Part shown: in pieces, positions 1 through 8,389 of the stretch | Layout: the number at the start of each line of letters is the position of its first letter | Numbering within the stretch: position 1 is the first letter of the stretch | Assembly: GCA_041746105.1 (NCBI GenBank) | Contig: JBGTHP010000010.1 | Span: forward strand, 1 to 64,000 | Length of the DNA: 64,000 nt | Source: JBFHRE01 sp041746105 | Lineage (GTDB): Bacteria; Actinomycetota; Acidimicrobiia; Spongiisociales; ZC4RG35 | Direction of reading: 5' to 3' | The notes under the pieces: model-generated | The model's input: only the letters and a program-made list of their open reading frames with translations | The model's database searches: none | Told to the model about the DNA's origin: nothing | Made by a program: the position numbers and the translations under genes

Positions 1-208
1 CGACGTGACCGAGCGCACCGCATACGCGATCGTCACCGACCTCACCGAAGCCGGCTACGTCGTCAAAGAGCGTGATGGACGCCGGAACCGCTACTCCGTC
101 CAAGAACATCTCCCCCTACCCATCAATGGTGCGGGCGAACCGACCATCGGCGAACTGTTGGGCCTTCTCAGCGACGCCGAACTAGGCCCATCAACGAGCC
201 GAGGGTGA
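1..208 (+). CDS. Winged-helix transcriptional regulator, 3' part only
   Basis: The reading frame is open from the window edge and ends at a TGA at 206-208, so the N-terminus is missing. The visible residues (motif VTERTAYAIVTDLTEAGYVV, then KERDGRRNRY) are the recognition helix and wing of a MarR/ArsR-like winged helix: the helix positions the protein in the major groove and the basic hairpin is the wing. The tail after the wing is short, about 25 residues. A GTG at 5 could be read as a start but would remove half of the fold, so I treat the gene as truncated by the window. Its target is not visible. Confidence 0.75.
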   Translation, partial: DVTERTAYAIVTDLTEAGYVVKERDGRRNRYSVQEHLPLPINGAGEPTIGELLGLLSDAELGPSTSRG

Positions 209-901
209 TCCGCCAGACAGGCGGCAAGAAGTTGGCACCAACACTGGAGCCACCGCGACCTCCGGGCAGCGACCATGGCCGGCAAAACCGGACTCGAGCC
301 GGCCAGCCATTTGACCCCGTCCGCCAACACGATCCCGACAAGTGTCGGGCGCGACACCCGCTCATCTGGGGCGATCACGATGCCATTGGTGATAACCGAA
401 GAGAAAGACGAGAGAGGCTTGGAGCGGATACGCCAAACGCCAGGCGACGCAGTGGGTGAAGCGTTGACTGGAGTCGCGACACCGCCCTCGAGCCAAATCA
501 GGGGTCGCTGAGTCCGAAGTGACGAGCCCGCGCACCGCGAGTCCGAGGTTGGCTGTGTAGACCCTCGAAGTTGAGGGCATACAAGACGTGATGGTTCATT
601 CCCCGGAGCCCCGCAGGGCCTCGTTCATGGGAGGTGCGGCCGGGTTGGGTCGGTGAATCTCAGTAGACCAAACCAGAAAGGCCTGGGACGTGGTTGATTC
701 CCCGATCTCGGCCGGAATCTGTTGGAACGGACCCGATCGCCAATCACACGAGGTCCAAGTGGCGGTATGGCCGGTAGCGGGATTCACACGGTCGACACGC
801 ATGGTGTGGAGTTGACTGGGTTGTCCCGAAGTCTCATCCGTCTAGGGCCCAGAGAGATTCACGAGATTAAACGATCGCGTAGGCTGATCAGGGAGGTGGA
901 T
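209..901. other. Intergenic stretch with no supported gene
   Basis: About 690 bases with no convincing coding region. Short frames exist on both strands at 205-511 but none has a recognisable domain or a good ribosome site. A small hairpin (CCCTC, 6-base loop, GAGGG) lies at 562-577 and could end transcription from upstream. The frame of the next gene is open back to 722, but the residues before 896 look non-coding. Confidence 0.5.
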
Positions 902-3900
902 TTGGCGAATACCGCTGATTTGCTTTACGCACTGGCATCAGCTCCTGCGGATACCTCGGCGATTGGTGGCAAGGGTTCCAGCCTCGGTCGCCTGATGGGA
1001 TTCGGGCATCTTGTCCCGGCTGGGCTGGTCGTCACCACCCAGAGTTTCAAAACGGCGATCGATCAGCTCGGTCTGCGTGAGGCAGTATCGGAGTTGGATT
1101 TGTCGATCGCTGACGGCCGGCCGCGTCATGACCTGGCGGATGACATATTCTCGAGGCTCTCCACAAGCGCGATTCCAGGCGCCGTCAAGTCGATGGTGGA
1201 GGCCGAGATCGAGCGTCTCGGATTGTGGACCATGTCGAGCGGGACGTTGATCGTGCGCTCATCTGCCACTGTCGAGGATTCGACGGAGTTCTCGTTCGCC
1301 GGAATGTTCGAGTCGCTCGTAATCACGCAGCCGGAACACTTGGAGGCTGCCATTCGGGAGGTCTGGAGCTCCGTCTTTTCGCGTCGAGCTGTGGAATACG
1401 TCTCCCAGAGCAATGCGGGCGGTACTCCCGAGATGGCTCTGGTTCTTCAGGTGTTTCTGGAAGCCACTCGGAGTGGTGTGATGTTCACCACCTTCGGTGG
1501 CGACCGTGTGCTGATCGAGCACGTGGAAGGCGGTTGCGAGAAGCTCGTCAAGGGCGAGGTGATACCGGACCGTCTGTGGCTCGACAAGCGGTCCGGTTCG
1601 GCCGATGGTGTTTCAAGCGAGCTCGAACCCTACCTCACGGAGCTCGCGTCCCTTGCGGCCGTGCTCGAGACCCAGTTTGGCGGACCTCAGGACGTTGAGT
1701 GGTGCATATTCAACGGTCAGCTTCACGTGCTGCAATCTCGCCCGGTCACTGCCGGCTTCGAGAATGTGGCCGTGAGCGAAACCGAGAGTGCCATCGTCAG
1801 CGGTGTTCCGGCCAGTCCCGGAGTAGGAACCGGTGAGGTCCACCTGGTGTTCAATATCGACCACGCATTGGAACACGAACCCGGCCAGGTTCTGGTTACG
1901 CCTATGACGAACCCTGACATGGTCGTGGCCATGCGGAACGCTGCCGGCATCGTCACCGACGTCGGCGGGATCATTTGTCACGCCGCCATAGTTTCCCGAG
2001 AACTCGGGCTGCCTTGTGTCGTTGGAACGGGTTCGGCCACAACGGCGCTTGCCGCCGGCGCCATTGTCACCGTCGATGGTTCAAGCGGGGCGGTGTACGC
2101 GGGTCACGTTCTGATTCGAGACCCTACCGGTGGTCGTCCCGCAGGTGATTGGACCCATGTTTGGGCCAGGTGGTGTGAGCGGTGGCCGTTGGAAACGCCG
2201 GCGGTGTCCTCTCTCGATGCGCTCGAGTCAGCCCCACGAGGCATGGCTCGAGTGGTACTGCGGCCCGATATCGATCTCCGAAGCAATGCTCAGGGCTTGT
2301 GGAATGCTCTGGAATACCAGCCTGAAGCTGAGCGAAACGCTCGTGTGGCGGCATATCTTCAGCAGGCGGAGGTTATCGCGCGGTCACTTGATGTAGGACG
2401 GCTCGAGGTTTCGTTGTCGAGGTTACCTCAGCTCCTTCGGGAGGCCCTCGTCTCCGCTGCTCGCGACTCTTCGCTTTTCCTGATCGATGACGGCGGCCGA
2501 TCGAGGCCACTCACGTCGGCACTGCGAGAAGGCAAGGACATCGCACGAACGGGACTTCCTACCGTGGCCGATGCGATCTCGGCAGCGAGAGACTCTCTGA
2601 AGTTCTTCGGCCACCAGCCGGCAACGCGACGGGCGGCGATGCCGGCTCCCGAATCTCGTCGCATGTGGTGGGACATTCTCGCCGAATACGGAAGGTTTCA
2701 TTCTGAGGCATGCACGGCCGCTGCGTCCGGTGAGTTTGATTGGTTGGAGGTGCGTCCGGAGCTTGTGATCTCGACCATGTTGAAATCGCTGGTGCAACCC
2801 GGTTTCGAGATGGTTCCCAGAGTGATGGGGTTTCCTGAAAAACCTCCGCTTCATGTCAAATGGATACGGGGACGCTATCACTTTCGAGCTGATGCCTTTG
2901 CCGAGGTATGGGAGGCCATCGTCGACTCGACCTGGGACCCGGCCTACATGTCAAATCTGATGAGGAGGGTCAGGGCGTCATACGACCGGTTGGCCGAAGT
3001 GCTCGTCTTGTTCCCGGCCGATGGTCGTGACCTGGAGGCTATCTCGAGTGAACAAATCGCCGCGTTGGTCACTTCATGGTGGACCCGCTGGGTCGAGTTT
3101 TTTGCCCTCTCCTGGTTCCTGCAAGCACAGGGAGATGATGTGCTGTACCCATTCATCGATCAGGTGGTCGCCGCCAATCTCTCGTCACTCGAGGCCACAA
3201 TGAGTGAGCTGGCTTGGCCGCGATCGGCGGAGCTGTTGGCTCCGACCACGCCCGTGCTGAGCGGTGATTACATGGCGGATGTGGACCTCTTGCGAGCCGG
3301 GTTGTTGCATCGCCAATTGTCGACGGTCGAGGATGCTCTGGCCGTGATGGGTCGAGGGGACGCCCCTGACCTCGTTGCGATGGTCGATCGGCACCTCGCC
3401 AAATGGGGATGGATGCGTGATCGCGATCTCATTTTCGAGCCGTGGGACAGCGCCCGCCGCATCATCGATACCGCTCTCAAGACCCAGCCACACCAACCGG
3501 CTGATTACGCCGAAAATCGGAAGCGCAATTTGTCGGCACTTGCCATGCACAGCGACCTGGTAGAGGCAGAGGGTCTTGCACCGTTGCTCAATCACGCTGT
3601 CCGCTTCTTCCACGATCTGAGCGTCGAGAGGGAGAACCACCATGTCCTCTGGCTCAAGTACTCATACCCGTTGCGGCAGTTGCTGCTGGAAGTGGAGCGT
3701 CGGCTCCTGGAGACCTGGTCGCTCGAGCCTGGAGATATCTGGTTCATGCAGGTCCCGGAGCTTCTTGGGGTAGTGCGCGATCTGTCTCAGCCTGAGGATA
3801 TTGAGCTGATCGACAGAGTGAGCAACCGGCGGATCGGTTTTGAGTATGAAGCCCGGTTCAACTCACCAGACGGACCGGCAGGTCATCCTGAGGACGACTA

Positions 3901-3907
3901 CATGTGA
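902..3907 (+). CDS. PEP-synthase-like phosphotransferase with internal phosphohistidine domain
   Basis: About 1001 residues. Residues about 20-283 are a PEP/pyruvate-binding ATP-grasp domain of the pyruvate phosphate dikinase type (GGKGSSLGRL, VRSSATVEDSTEFSFAGMFE, MALVLQVFLEATRSGVMFT, ending LQSRPVTAG). Residues about 300-398 are the swivelling domain, with phospho-acceptor His360 in GGIICHAAIVSRELGLP. The remaining 600 residues lack the TIM-barrel PEP domain and include the helical segment RENHHVLWLKYSYPLRQLLLE seen in PEP-synthase-like antibiotic-modifying enzymes, so they may bind the phosphoryl acceptor. Rifampin phosphotransferase has the same three parts but a different domain order. 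I chose TTG at 902 because GGGAGG lies 5 bases upstream; GTG 896 and ATG 767 are alternatives. It converges on a minus-strand operon that has its own swivel gene. Confidence 0.75.
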   Translation: MANTADLLYALASAPADTSAIGGKGSSLGRLMGFGHLVPAGLVVTTQSFKTAIDQLGLREAVSELDLSIADGRPRHDLADDIFSRLSTSAIPGAVKSMVEAEIERLGLWTMSSGTLIVRSSATVEDSTEFSFAGMFESLVITQPEHLEAAIREVWSSVFSRRAVEYVSQSNAGGTPEMALVLQVFLEATRSGVMFTTFGGDRVLIEHVEGGCEKLVKGEVIPDRLWLDKRSGSADGVSSELEPYLTELASLAAVLETQFGGPQDVEWCIFNGQLHVLQSRPVTAGFENVAVSETESAIVSGVPASPGVGTGEVHLVFNIDHALEHEPGQVLVTPMTNPDMVVAMRNAAGIVTDVGGIICHAAIVSRELGLPCVVGTGSATTALAAGAIVTVDGSSGAVYAGHVLIRDPTGGRPAGDWTHVWARWCERWPLETPAVSSLDALESAPRGMARVVLRPDIDLRSNAQGLWNALEYQPEAERNARVAAYLQQAEVIARSLDVGRLEVSLSRLPQLLREALVSAARDSSLFLIDDGGRSRPLTSALREGKDIARTGLPTVADAISAARDSLKFFGHQPATRRAAMPAPESRRMWWDILAEYGRFHSEACTAAASGEFDWLEVRPELVISTMLKSLVQPGFEMVPRVMGFPEKPPLHVKWIRGRYHFRADAFAEVWEAIVDSTWDPAYMSNLMRRVRASYDRLAEVLVLFPADGRDLEAISSEQIAALVTSWWTRWVEFFALSWFLQAQGDDVLYPFIDQVVAANLSSLEATMSELAWPRSAELLAPTTPVLSGDYMADVDLLRAGLLHRQLSTVEDALAVMGRGDAPDLVAMVDRHLAKWGWMRDRDLIFEPWDSARRIIDTALKTQPHQPADYAENRKRNLSALAMHSDLVEAEGLAPLLNHAVRFFHDLSVERENHHVLWLKYSYPLRQLLLEVERRLLETWSLEPGDIWFMQVPELLGVVRDLSQPEDIELIDRVSNRRIGFEYEARFNSPDGPAGHPEDDYM

Positions 3908-3913
3908 CAGGAA

Positions 3914-4234
3914 TCAGAATGTAACCGTGCCGCTGGCGCCGTCGAGGTGTACCAGGGTGCCGTGCGGTATCAACTCGATGGCACTGCCCAGACCTACCAC
4001 CGTCGGCACACCGAACTCGCGGGCCAATATCGTGGCATGCTGAAGGATGCCTCCTTCGGCCACCAGTAGACCAGCCACCCTATCGAGGGTCGGGGCAAAA
4101 AACGGGTGGAAAACCCGCACGATCAGCACCGATGATGCCGGAACTCGAAGAACGTCTCCGTCGAAGCGCATCACGAACGCCGGTCCAGACGCCTTCCCGT
4201 ACGACGCCCCGATGCCAGTCAACGATTTGGTCAT
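3914..4234 (-). CDS. Free-standing PEP-utilising enzyme mobile (swivel) domain
   Basis: A 106-residue protein that is only the phosphohistidine swivel domain of the PEP-utilising family. The signature AEGGILQHATILAREFGVPTV carries the phospho-acceptor His66, followed by the hydrophobic strand and the DGASGTV end of the domain. In PEP synthase, PPDK and Rif phosphotransferase this domain carries phosphate between an ATP site and an acceptor site; here neither is fused to it. It is the last gene of the minus-strand operon and its ATG overlaps the upstream stop by 4 bases, so it is probably made in step with the 352-residue protein. It could be phosphorylated by the large protein encoded convergently, 7 bases away; that is inference. 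Confidence 0.8.
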   Translation of the reverse strand: MTKSLTGIGASYGKASGPAFVMRFDGDVLRVPASSVLIVRVFHPFFAPTLDRVAGLLVAEGGILQHATILAREFGVPTVVGLGSAIELIPHGTLVHLDGASGTVTF

Positions 4235-5289
4235 GTCGGATTGCCGAAAATCGCGGTCAGGCGCGTTTCCCCAGACCCGTGCAGGCGGAGATACTCGCTG
4301 TCGGCCAGGTAGTGGTCGAAACGTTGAGCCAATGTTTGTTGGTCTGGTCCGCCACTGGTCAATTCAGTGTGACCAGCGAACAGAAGGAGGCTCGGGGGCA
4401 GTTGTCGCTGCCGTCCCAAGTTTCTGATCAGCGGGACGAGCCCCTCATAGAAAGCCGACCTCAGATACCAGATCTGGGCGTCGATGAACGCCATCCAGCC
4501 CTGTGTGACGCCCTCCAAATCGAGAGGGCCTTCTTGGTCGCGAGGTCGGATGGCCTGGAAACGGGGGCGCGAGGTCAATGGCGGTCCGATTGGGGTGCCC
4601 CGACCGATCAATGCCTGCAATACATATGCAGGTGTCTCGAATCCCGGTGCTTCCCAGGCGACGGGTCCAACGCCGTTGAATACGCGACAGAACTCTTCGA
4701 GTGACCGTCGGGCTTCTGCCGGCACCGCGGGCCATCGCTTCAGCAGTTGCTCCGGTGTCTCGCCGCAGCCGGCCAGCCAACGACCCATCTCGTTGAGGGC
4801 CTGCGTAGTGAGCATGCCGATGCTCGGCCCCAACGGCGGAGCGTCCGATGCGGCTCTTGACGCCTCGGACAACAGGAGCGGGAGGATCTTCGAGAGAATC
4901 GGGTATGGCATGAACTCGGAAATGGCATCCAGCAGCGCAGCGGCTCGCGCTTGGGCCGTTGCCTGGTCGATATCGTCGCAGTGCGTTGCGGCCTGCTTGG
5001 TGGCATGTTGGAGGTCGGAACAGCGCCTACGTCTGGTTGATTCGAGTGCCTCCAAAAAAGCGGGATCGGGGTTCTTGGGGAACCTCTGGATGATCGCTTC
5101 AATCGCGCCGGCCGCGACGAGCAGGTTGCCTCGAGCATCGACCGATGCATCGAACCGCTCATGGCCAAGCCCGATAAGCTCCATGGAGTGCCCCACTCGG
5201 GAAAACAAAGACATCTGAAGCGGTAGGCCAACGAACCTGCTCCGTAGAACGGTATGACCCGTTCTATCAACCGGACTCGCCCATTCCAT
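4231..5289 (-). CDS. Uncharacterised helical protein partnered with swivel domain
   Basis: 352 residues, predominantly helical, with no signal peptide or membrane segment. I recognise no family. Because it is translationally coupled to the swivel-domain gene and has no ATP-grasp region, it may be the acceptor-binding part of a split PEP-dependent phosphotransferase, matching the C-terminal part of the 1001-residue protein in role rather than in obvious sequence. Its C-terminal segment (SEYLRLHGSGETRL) has the small, polar look of an active-site loop. It overlaps the upstream gene by 23 bases. Start ATG at 5289; a later ATG (residue 26, MSLFSRVGHSM) is possible. Confidence 0.55.
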   Translation of the reverse strand: MEWASPVDRTGHTVLRSRFVGLPLQMSLFSRVGHSMELIGLGHERFDASVDARGNLLVAAGAIEAIIQRFPKNPDPAFLEALESTRRRRCSDLQHATKQAATHCDDIDQATAQARAAALLDAISEFMPYPILSKILPLLLSEASRAASDAPPLGPSIGMLTTQALNEMGRWLAGCGETPEQLLKRWPAVPAEARRSLEEFCRVFNGVGPVAWEAPGFETPAYVLQALIGRGTPIGPPLTSRPRFQAIRPRDQEGPLDLEGVTQGWMAFIDAQIWYLRSAFYEGLVPLIRNLGRQRQLPPSLLLFAGHTELTSGGPDQQTLAQRFDHYLADSEYLRLHGSGETRLTAIFGNPT

Positions 5290-5725
5290 CGCGCTCCTTC
5301 AGCTCCAAAGCCGACAATCGCGGAAAAGCTCCGCGGAGCGCGGCAATTCGCTCCTTGGGACCTAGTGCGGTCATGCCGAGCCTGACCTCATCCATGGGGT
5401 CAAAGGCCACCAGTGAGATCTCGACCGGATCGAAGATTGCCTCCGGATGGGAAATCACCACCAGGACTCGGTTGGCTCCAGATACCAGTGCCGAGTCAGG
5501 AAGGACCAGGCGATAGACCCCCGCGACCAAAGAGCGGTCGACCTCGACGAGGACTCCTCGACCCGCCAAGGAATGAGCGCCTTGCTCGGTATCTCTGACG
5601 AAACCCGCGCGCACCTGACCGAGGTCGATGCCGCTGGCGGGGGCACCGTCCGGCATCCGCGCAAAAACGAGGAAACTCCTGTTCAGGCTCCCACATGTGA
5701 CCGTGTAGCTGTGGAAAGGCATCAT
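5267..5725 (-). CDS. Tandem paralogue B with phage-tail-like beta domain
   Basis: 152 residues. It shares its whole plan with the gene just upstream: MMPFHSYTV near the start, then FVRDTEQG, an acidic VEVDRSLVAGVYRLVLPD segment, DPVEISLVAFDPMDEVRLGM, and a charged helical tail. The central pattern, an aromatic-rich strand pair followed by EVD...GVYRL.LPD, resembles beta-sandwich domains I know from phage baseplate and tail-fibre proteins; this is family resemblance from memory, not a search result. The second copy suggests a heterodimer or a duplicated adaptor. It overlaps the neighbour genes by 4 and 23 bases. Function unknown. Confidence 0.6.
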   Translation of the reverse strand: MMPFHSYTVTCGSLNRSFLVFARMPDGAPASGIDLGQVRAGFVRDTEQGAHSLAGRGVLVEVDRSLVAGVYRLVLPDSALVSGANRVLVVISHPEAIFDPVEISLVAFDPMDEVRLGMTALGPKERIAALRGAFPRLSALELKERDGMGESG

Positions 5726-6216
5726 CCCCCCCGTTCGGCCAAGAAGTCCGACAACTTCTTCTCACGATCGAGCCCTGCCTCGAACTCCATCTCGGTGAGA
5801 TTGGGTAATGCCCTTCGCAAGAACTCGTGCCGCTTGCGGTCTTGCAGGTGCTCCATCCCAAGACAGCTGGCGTCCTGTGGATCGTACGCGACCAGCTCGA
5901 TTTCGATCGGGTCGATCGAGCACTCATCAAAGCCGACCAGCACCAGGGCGTGTGGCGCTCCCCGGTGGAAGAGATCATCGGGGACCCTCAGTCTGTAAAC
6001 GCCAGGCATCAAATCGGGATCAACCTCGGTGAAGCTGCCTTCCTCCATGACCAGCTGCCGCGGCGATTCGCCCTCACGCACAAACGACGCGCGCGCCCCA
6101 GGAGACAGATGAGAGAGGCCGACGACTCCTCGACCCAGCCGGTCATGAGAGAACAGCAGTAAGGAGCGGCCCGAACTCCCCCAGCGCACCGTGTAAGACG
6201 AATGGACCGGCATCAA
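5722..6216 (-). CDS. Tandem paralogue A with phage-tail-like beta domain
   Basis: 164 residues, paralogous to the 152-residue product that follows it. Shared landmarks: MMPVHSSYTV, FVREGE, TEVDPDLMPGVYRLRVPDD, DPIEIELVAYDPQDASCLGM, then a helical tail (RREFLRRAL-like in composition) that is less conserved. No signal peptide or membrane segment, so both copies should be cytoplasmic. Its stop overlaps the start of paralogue B in an ATGATG arrangement, so the pair is translated together. The domain resembles beta domains of phage structural proteins, but there is no other phage gene in the window, so a recruited binding module is more likely than a prophage remnant. Confidence 0.6.
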   Translation of the reverse strand: MMPVHSSYTVRWGSSGRSLLLFSHDRLGRGVVGLSHLSPGARASFVREGESPRQLVMEEGSFTEVDPDLMPGVYRLRVPDDLFHRGAPHALVLVGFDECSIDPIEIELVAYDPQDASCLGMEHLQDRKRHEFLRRALPNLTEMEFEAGLDREKKLSDFLAERGG

Positions 6217-6257
6217 CCCTCCTCATTTGGCACACTACACGGCCGTCGCGAATGCTG

Positions 6258-6866
6258 TCATGGCAGGCTCAGGCGGACCAACCGATGGCAGATCTCGCAC
6301 ACGGACCTCTTTTCGATTGCTGTGGTGTCGACTACCTCCACCGGACCCAGCAATTGCGTCCATCTGCGCAGTGCCTCACTCCAATTGTGCGAGAAGACCG
6401 GTGACGACATGGTCATCTCGAATGACTTGCTCAGTCGGATTTTGTCCCGCCCCCCGGATCGTCCGACGAGACTCGAGTGATCGGCAGTAAGCAAAATGGT
6501 CACGGTGGGTGGGCAAAGTCTCCTGATGACCGGGCTCGCCACCTTGGAGAGGTCGGCGGCATCGATGTTGCCCTCCGCTTCCAGCATCGCGATCGGACTG
6601 GCGAAGTACCGGTCCACGATGACCGTACCGGAAGCTGATCTGCAACGTTCACTCAGCTCTTCGACTGCGTCGAGATACTTCTGCAATCGCGTCAGCGGTG
6701 AGGCCGTTCGATCCATGTCGTCTTCGTCACGCGTGCGGACAAATGCACTGGAAAAGCGCATGACCGTGCCCCCAAACTCTTGCGCCAGGAAAGCTGCAAC
6801 GGTTGACTTTCCGACATTGTTGGGACCCTCGATCACGACTACACGATTGGGCTTGGAAAACGACAT
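6258..6866 (-). CDS. Thymidylate-kinase-like P-loop kinase
   Basis: 202 residues. A Walker A motif GPNNVGKST at residues 14-22 follows the first beta strand (RVVVIEG), and VDRYFAS at 84-90 is the DR(Y/H) motif of the dTMP kinase branch. A basic lid-like stretch (GRSGGRDKIRLSK) follows near residue 145. This fold moves the gamma-phosphate of ATP to a nucleotide or another small molecule. It is not the housekeeping tmk by context: it leads a minus-strand operon with the phage-like paralogues and the swivel domain. The frame stays open upstream, but ATG 6866 places the P-loop at the usual distance from the N-terminus. The natural substrate is unknown. Confidence 0.75.
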   Translation of the reverse strand: MSFSKPNRVVVIEGPNNVGKSTVAAFLAQEFGGTVMRFSSAFVRTRDEDDMDRTASPLTRLQKYLDAVEELSERCRSASGTVIVDRYFASPIAMLEAEGNIDAADLSKVASPVIRRLCPPTVTILLTADHSSLVGRSGGRDKIRLSKSFEMTMSSPVFSHNWSEALRRWTQLLGPVEVVDTTAIEKRSVCEICHRLVRLSLP

Positions 6867-6905
6867 GCGCTGCCCTGACACCTGAGGTTGGCTCCCACTA
6901 CGATT

Positions 6906-6921
6906 GGTCACGACGGTGACC
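6906..6921. promoter_or_regulatory. 16-bp palindrome in divergent promoter region
   Basis: GGTCAC-GACG-GTGACC is a perfect 6+6 inverted repeat within the 79 bases between the kinase gene (-) and the nucleotidyltransferase gene (+). Its position fits an operator shared by both transcripts. No regulator gene is present in the locus apart from the truncated winged-helix gene at the window start, some 6.7 kb away. Choosing the GTG at 6904 as start would put the palindrome inside the coding frame. Confidence 0.35.
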
Positions 6922-6945
6922 CTGTCTCGCGGGGGCGGTGTTTGG

Positions 6946-8337
6946 ATGGATCTCGGAATTCTACTCGCTCGTCTATCGGGCCCCTTCGATACCGACGACT
7001 CGGTAACGGCCGCCCACGAGTTTCTGGCGCTTCCAGACCCCTCCGCGACGCTGGACCGTTCATATGGCTTTCTTCTCTGGCAGAGAACGCTGCGCCAGGT
7101 CCTCTCCAACCTGGCCAGGACCGGTTTTGACCTCGAGCTCATCTCGATCCGGGCCAGCACCTTCGCCGCCACCTTTCCCAAGGGTTATCCGCCCAAATGG
7201 GCATATCGCCTGGACTCGGACCCGACTGCCCGCCAGCTGTGTGACATCCTCGAGCGTCACAAGGAGTTGCAGGGCATCCCGCTGACCCTATTGACACGGA
7301 TGGGCCAGGACGAGTTTGTGGCGGTATCGGGTCGTGCGTACCAGGCGCTCTACCCGACGTATTCCAACCGGGCTGAATTCGATACCGACCTGGTTGCGCC
7401 GGACCTGGAGTCGGCTATGTCGATGGTGAAGTCCCTCACCTCATCGGGCTACGGGCTCGAGTCGGTACGGGTTCGCCGTCTCGGGGAAAGCGCTGATGCT
7501 TCGATCGAGGTCCGGACGGAGATCTCGAATCACACCGTTTCCATCGGAATTCTGGTGGGGGGTTACCACAGCTATCGGAATCCGCTACTGCCGACTGCGG
7601 TATTCGTCGATTGGGTGGGTCAGAGGCTACGCGTGCCCCGGCCCGAGGACCTACTTCTGATGCTTGCCGCGCGAGTGGTCCGCAAATCGAAGTTCGCGTT
7701 GGTGAACTTCAACGATGCTGCGGTCGTTCTCAGACACGATGGCTCCTCCATCGACTGGGTCCAACTTTGCGAGCATGCGACCAGATTCCGGCTGGAGCCG
7801 GTCCTTTCGGTGCTCCTGGCCAGGGGTCAAGTTTTGGCCGGCGAACCCGTGGTCCCACTGCAAGTGTGGGATCAGCTGCAGGGAGGTGGATGGCGGCGAT
7901 CGTTGTCTCGGCTGTCAGGCCGAATCGCCAACCCCGTCCTCGAACTGGGATCGTCCCGAGGACCGGCCGACAACCCCCACCTTGCAAGTCGGTTGTGGGT
8001 AGGGGCGGTGCGCCTGCGGCAGCATCGATCTGAGCATTTCGAGCGCGTTGGCGACGTGCTCGCAGCGAGAATCGGGCGTAACGTTTATCGACGACAGCTG
8101 AGGCAGGTGCGCGCAGGAAGCGGACACCCACGGTTGGGAAGAAACCTGCGTCCTCGTTGTGGAGCTTTCTGCGAGATCAGTCCTCATCTTGCGGCCGGTG
8201 AGGGGTGCCTCTCCCAGATCGATGGCGACGTGCCCAGGAGTTGGGATCTCGAGGTGCTCGAGGCCGCCGGACGGCTGTTGGAGGTGCCCGGAGGGCGCCA
8301 CAATTGCGACGCATTGAGATTCGACCTCGTCCGATGA
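6946..8337 (+). CDS. Nucleotidyltransferase-fold protein (NTP_transf_5-like)
   Basis: 463 residues from ATG 6946, which has a G-rich GGGGGCGG stretch about 10 bases upstream; GTG 6904 is an alternative. The core around residues 135-200 reads NRAEFDTDLVAPDLESAM, then SSGYGLESVRVRR, then the long VFVDWVGQRLRVPRPEDLLLMLAARV segment. This is the pattern of the uncharacterised nucleotidyltransferase group in which acidic residues (here FDTD) bind metal, followed by a helix locating a catalytic carboxylate, then the regular PEDLLLMLA helix. Members occur in polysaccharide and peptide-modification loci. It is transcribed divergently from the kinase operon and followed after 52 bases by the SGNH hydrolase. 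Substrate unknown. The assignment rests on pattern memory. Confidence 0.6.
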   Translation: MDLGILLARLSGPFDTDDSVTAAHEFLALPDPSATLDRSYGFLLWQRTLRQVLSNLARTGFDLELISIRASTFAATFPKGYPPKWAYRLDSDPTARQLCDILERHKELQGIPLTLLTRMGQDEFVAVSGRAYQALYPTYSNRAEFDTDLVAPDLESAMSMVKSLTSSGYGLESVRVRRLGESADASIEVRTEISNHTVSIGILVGGYHSYRNPLLPTAVFVDWVGQRLRVPRPEDLLLMLAARVVRKSKFALVNFNDAAVVLRHDGSSIDWVQLCEHATRFRLEPVLSVLLARGQVLAGEPVVPLQVWDQLQGGGWRRSLSRLSGRIANPVLELGSSRGPADNPHLASRLWVGAVRLRQHRSEHFERVGDVLAARIGRNVYRRQLRQVRAGSGHPRLGRNLRPRCGAFCEISPHLAAGEGCLSQIDGDVPRSWDLEVLEAAGRLLEVPGGRHNCDALRFDLVR

Positions 8338-8389
8338 GCAGTGAGCATCACGGCCGGATGACGTCGGCAGCCAAGAAAAGCCGACGAAG

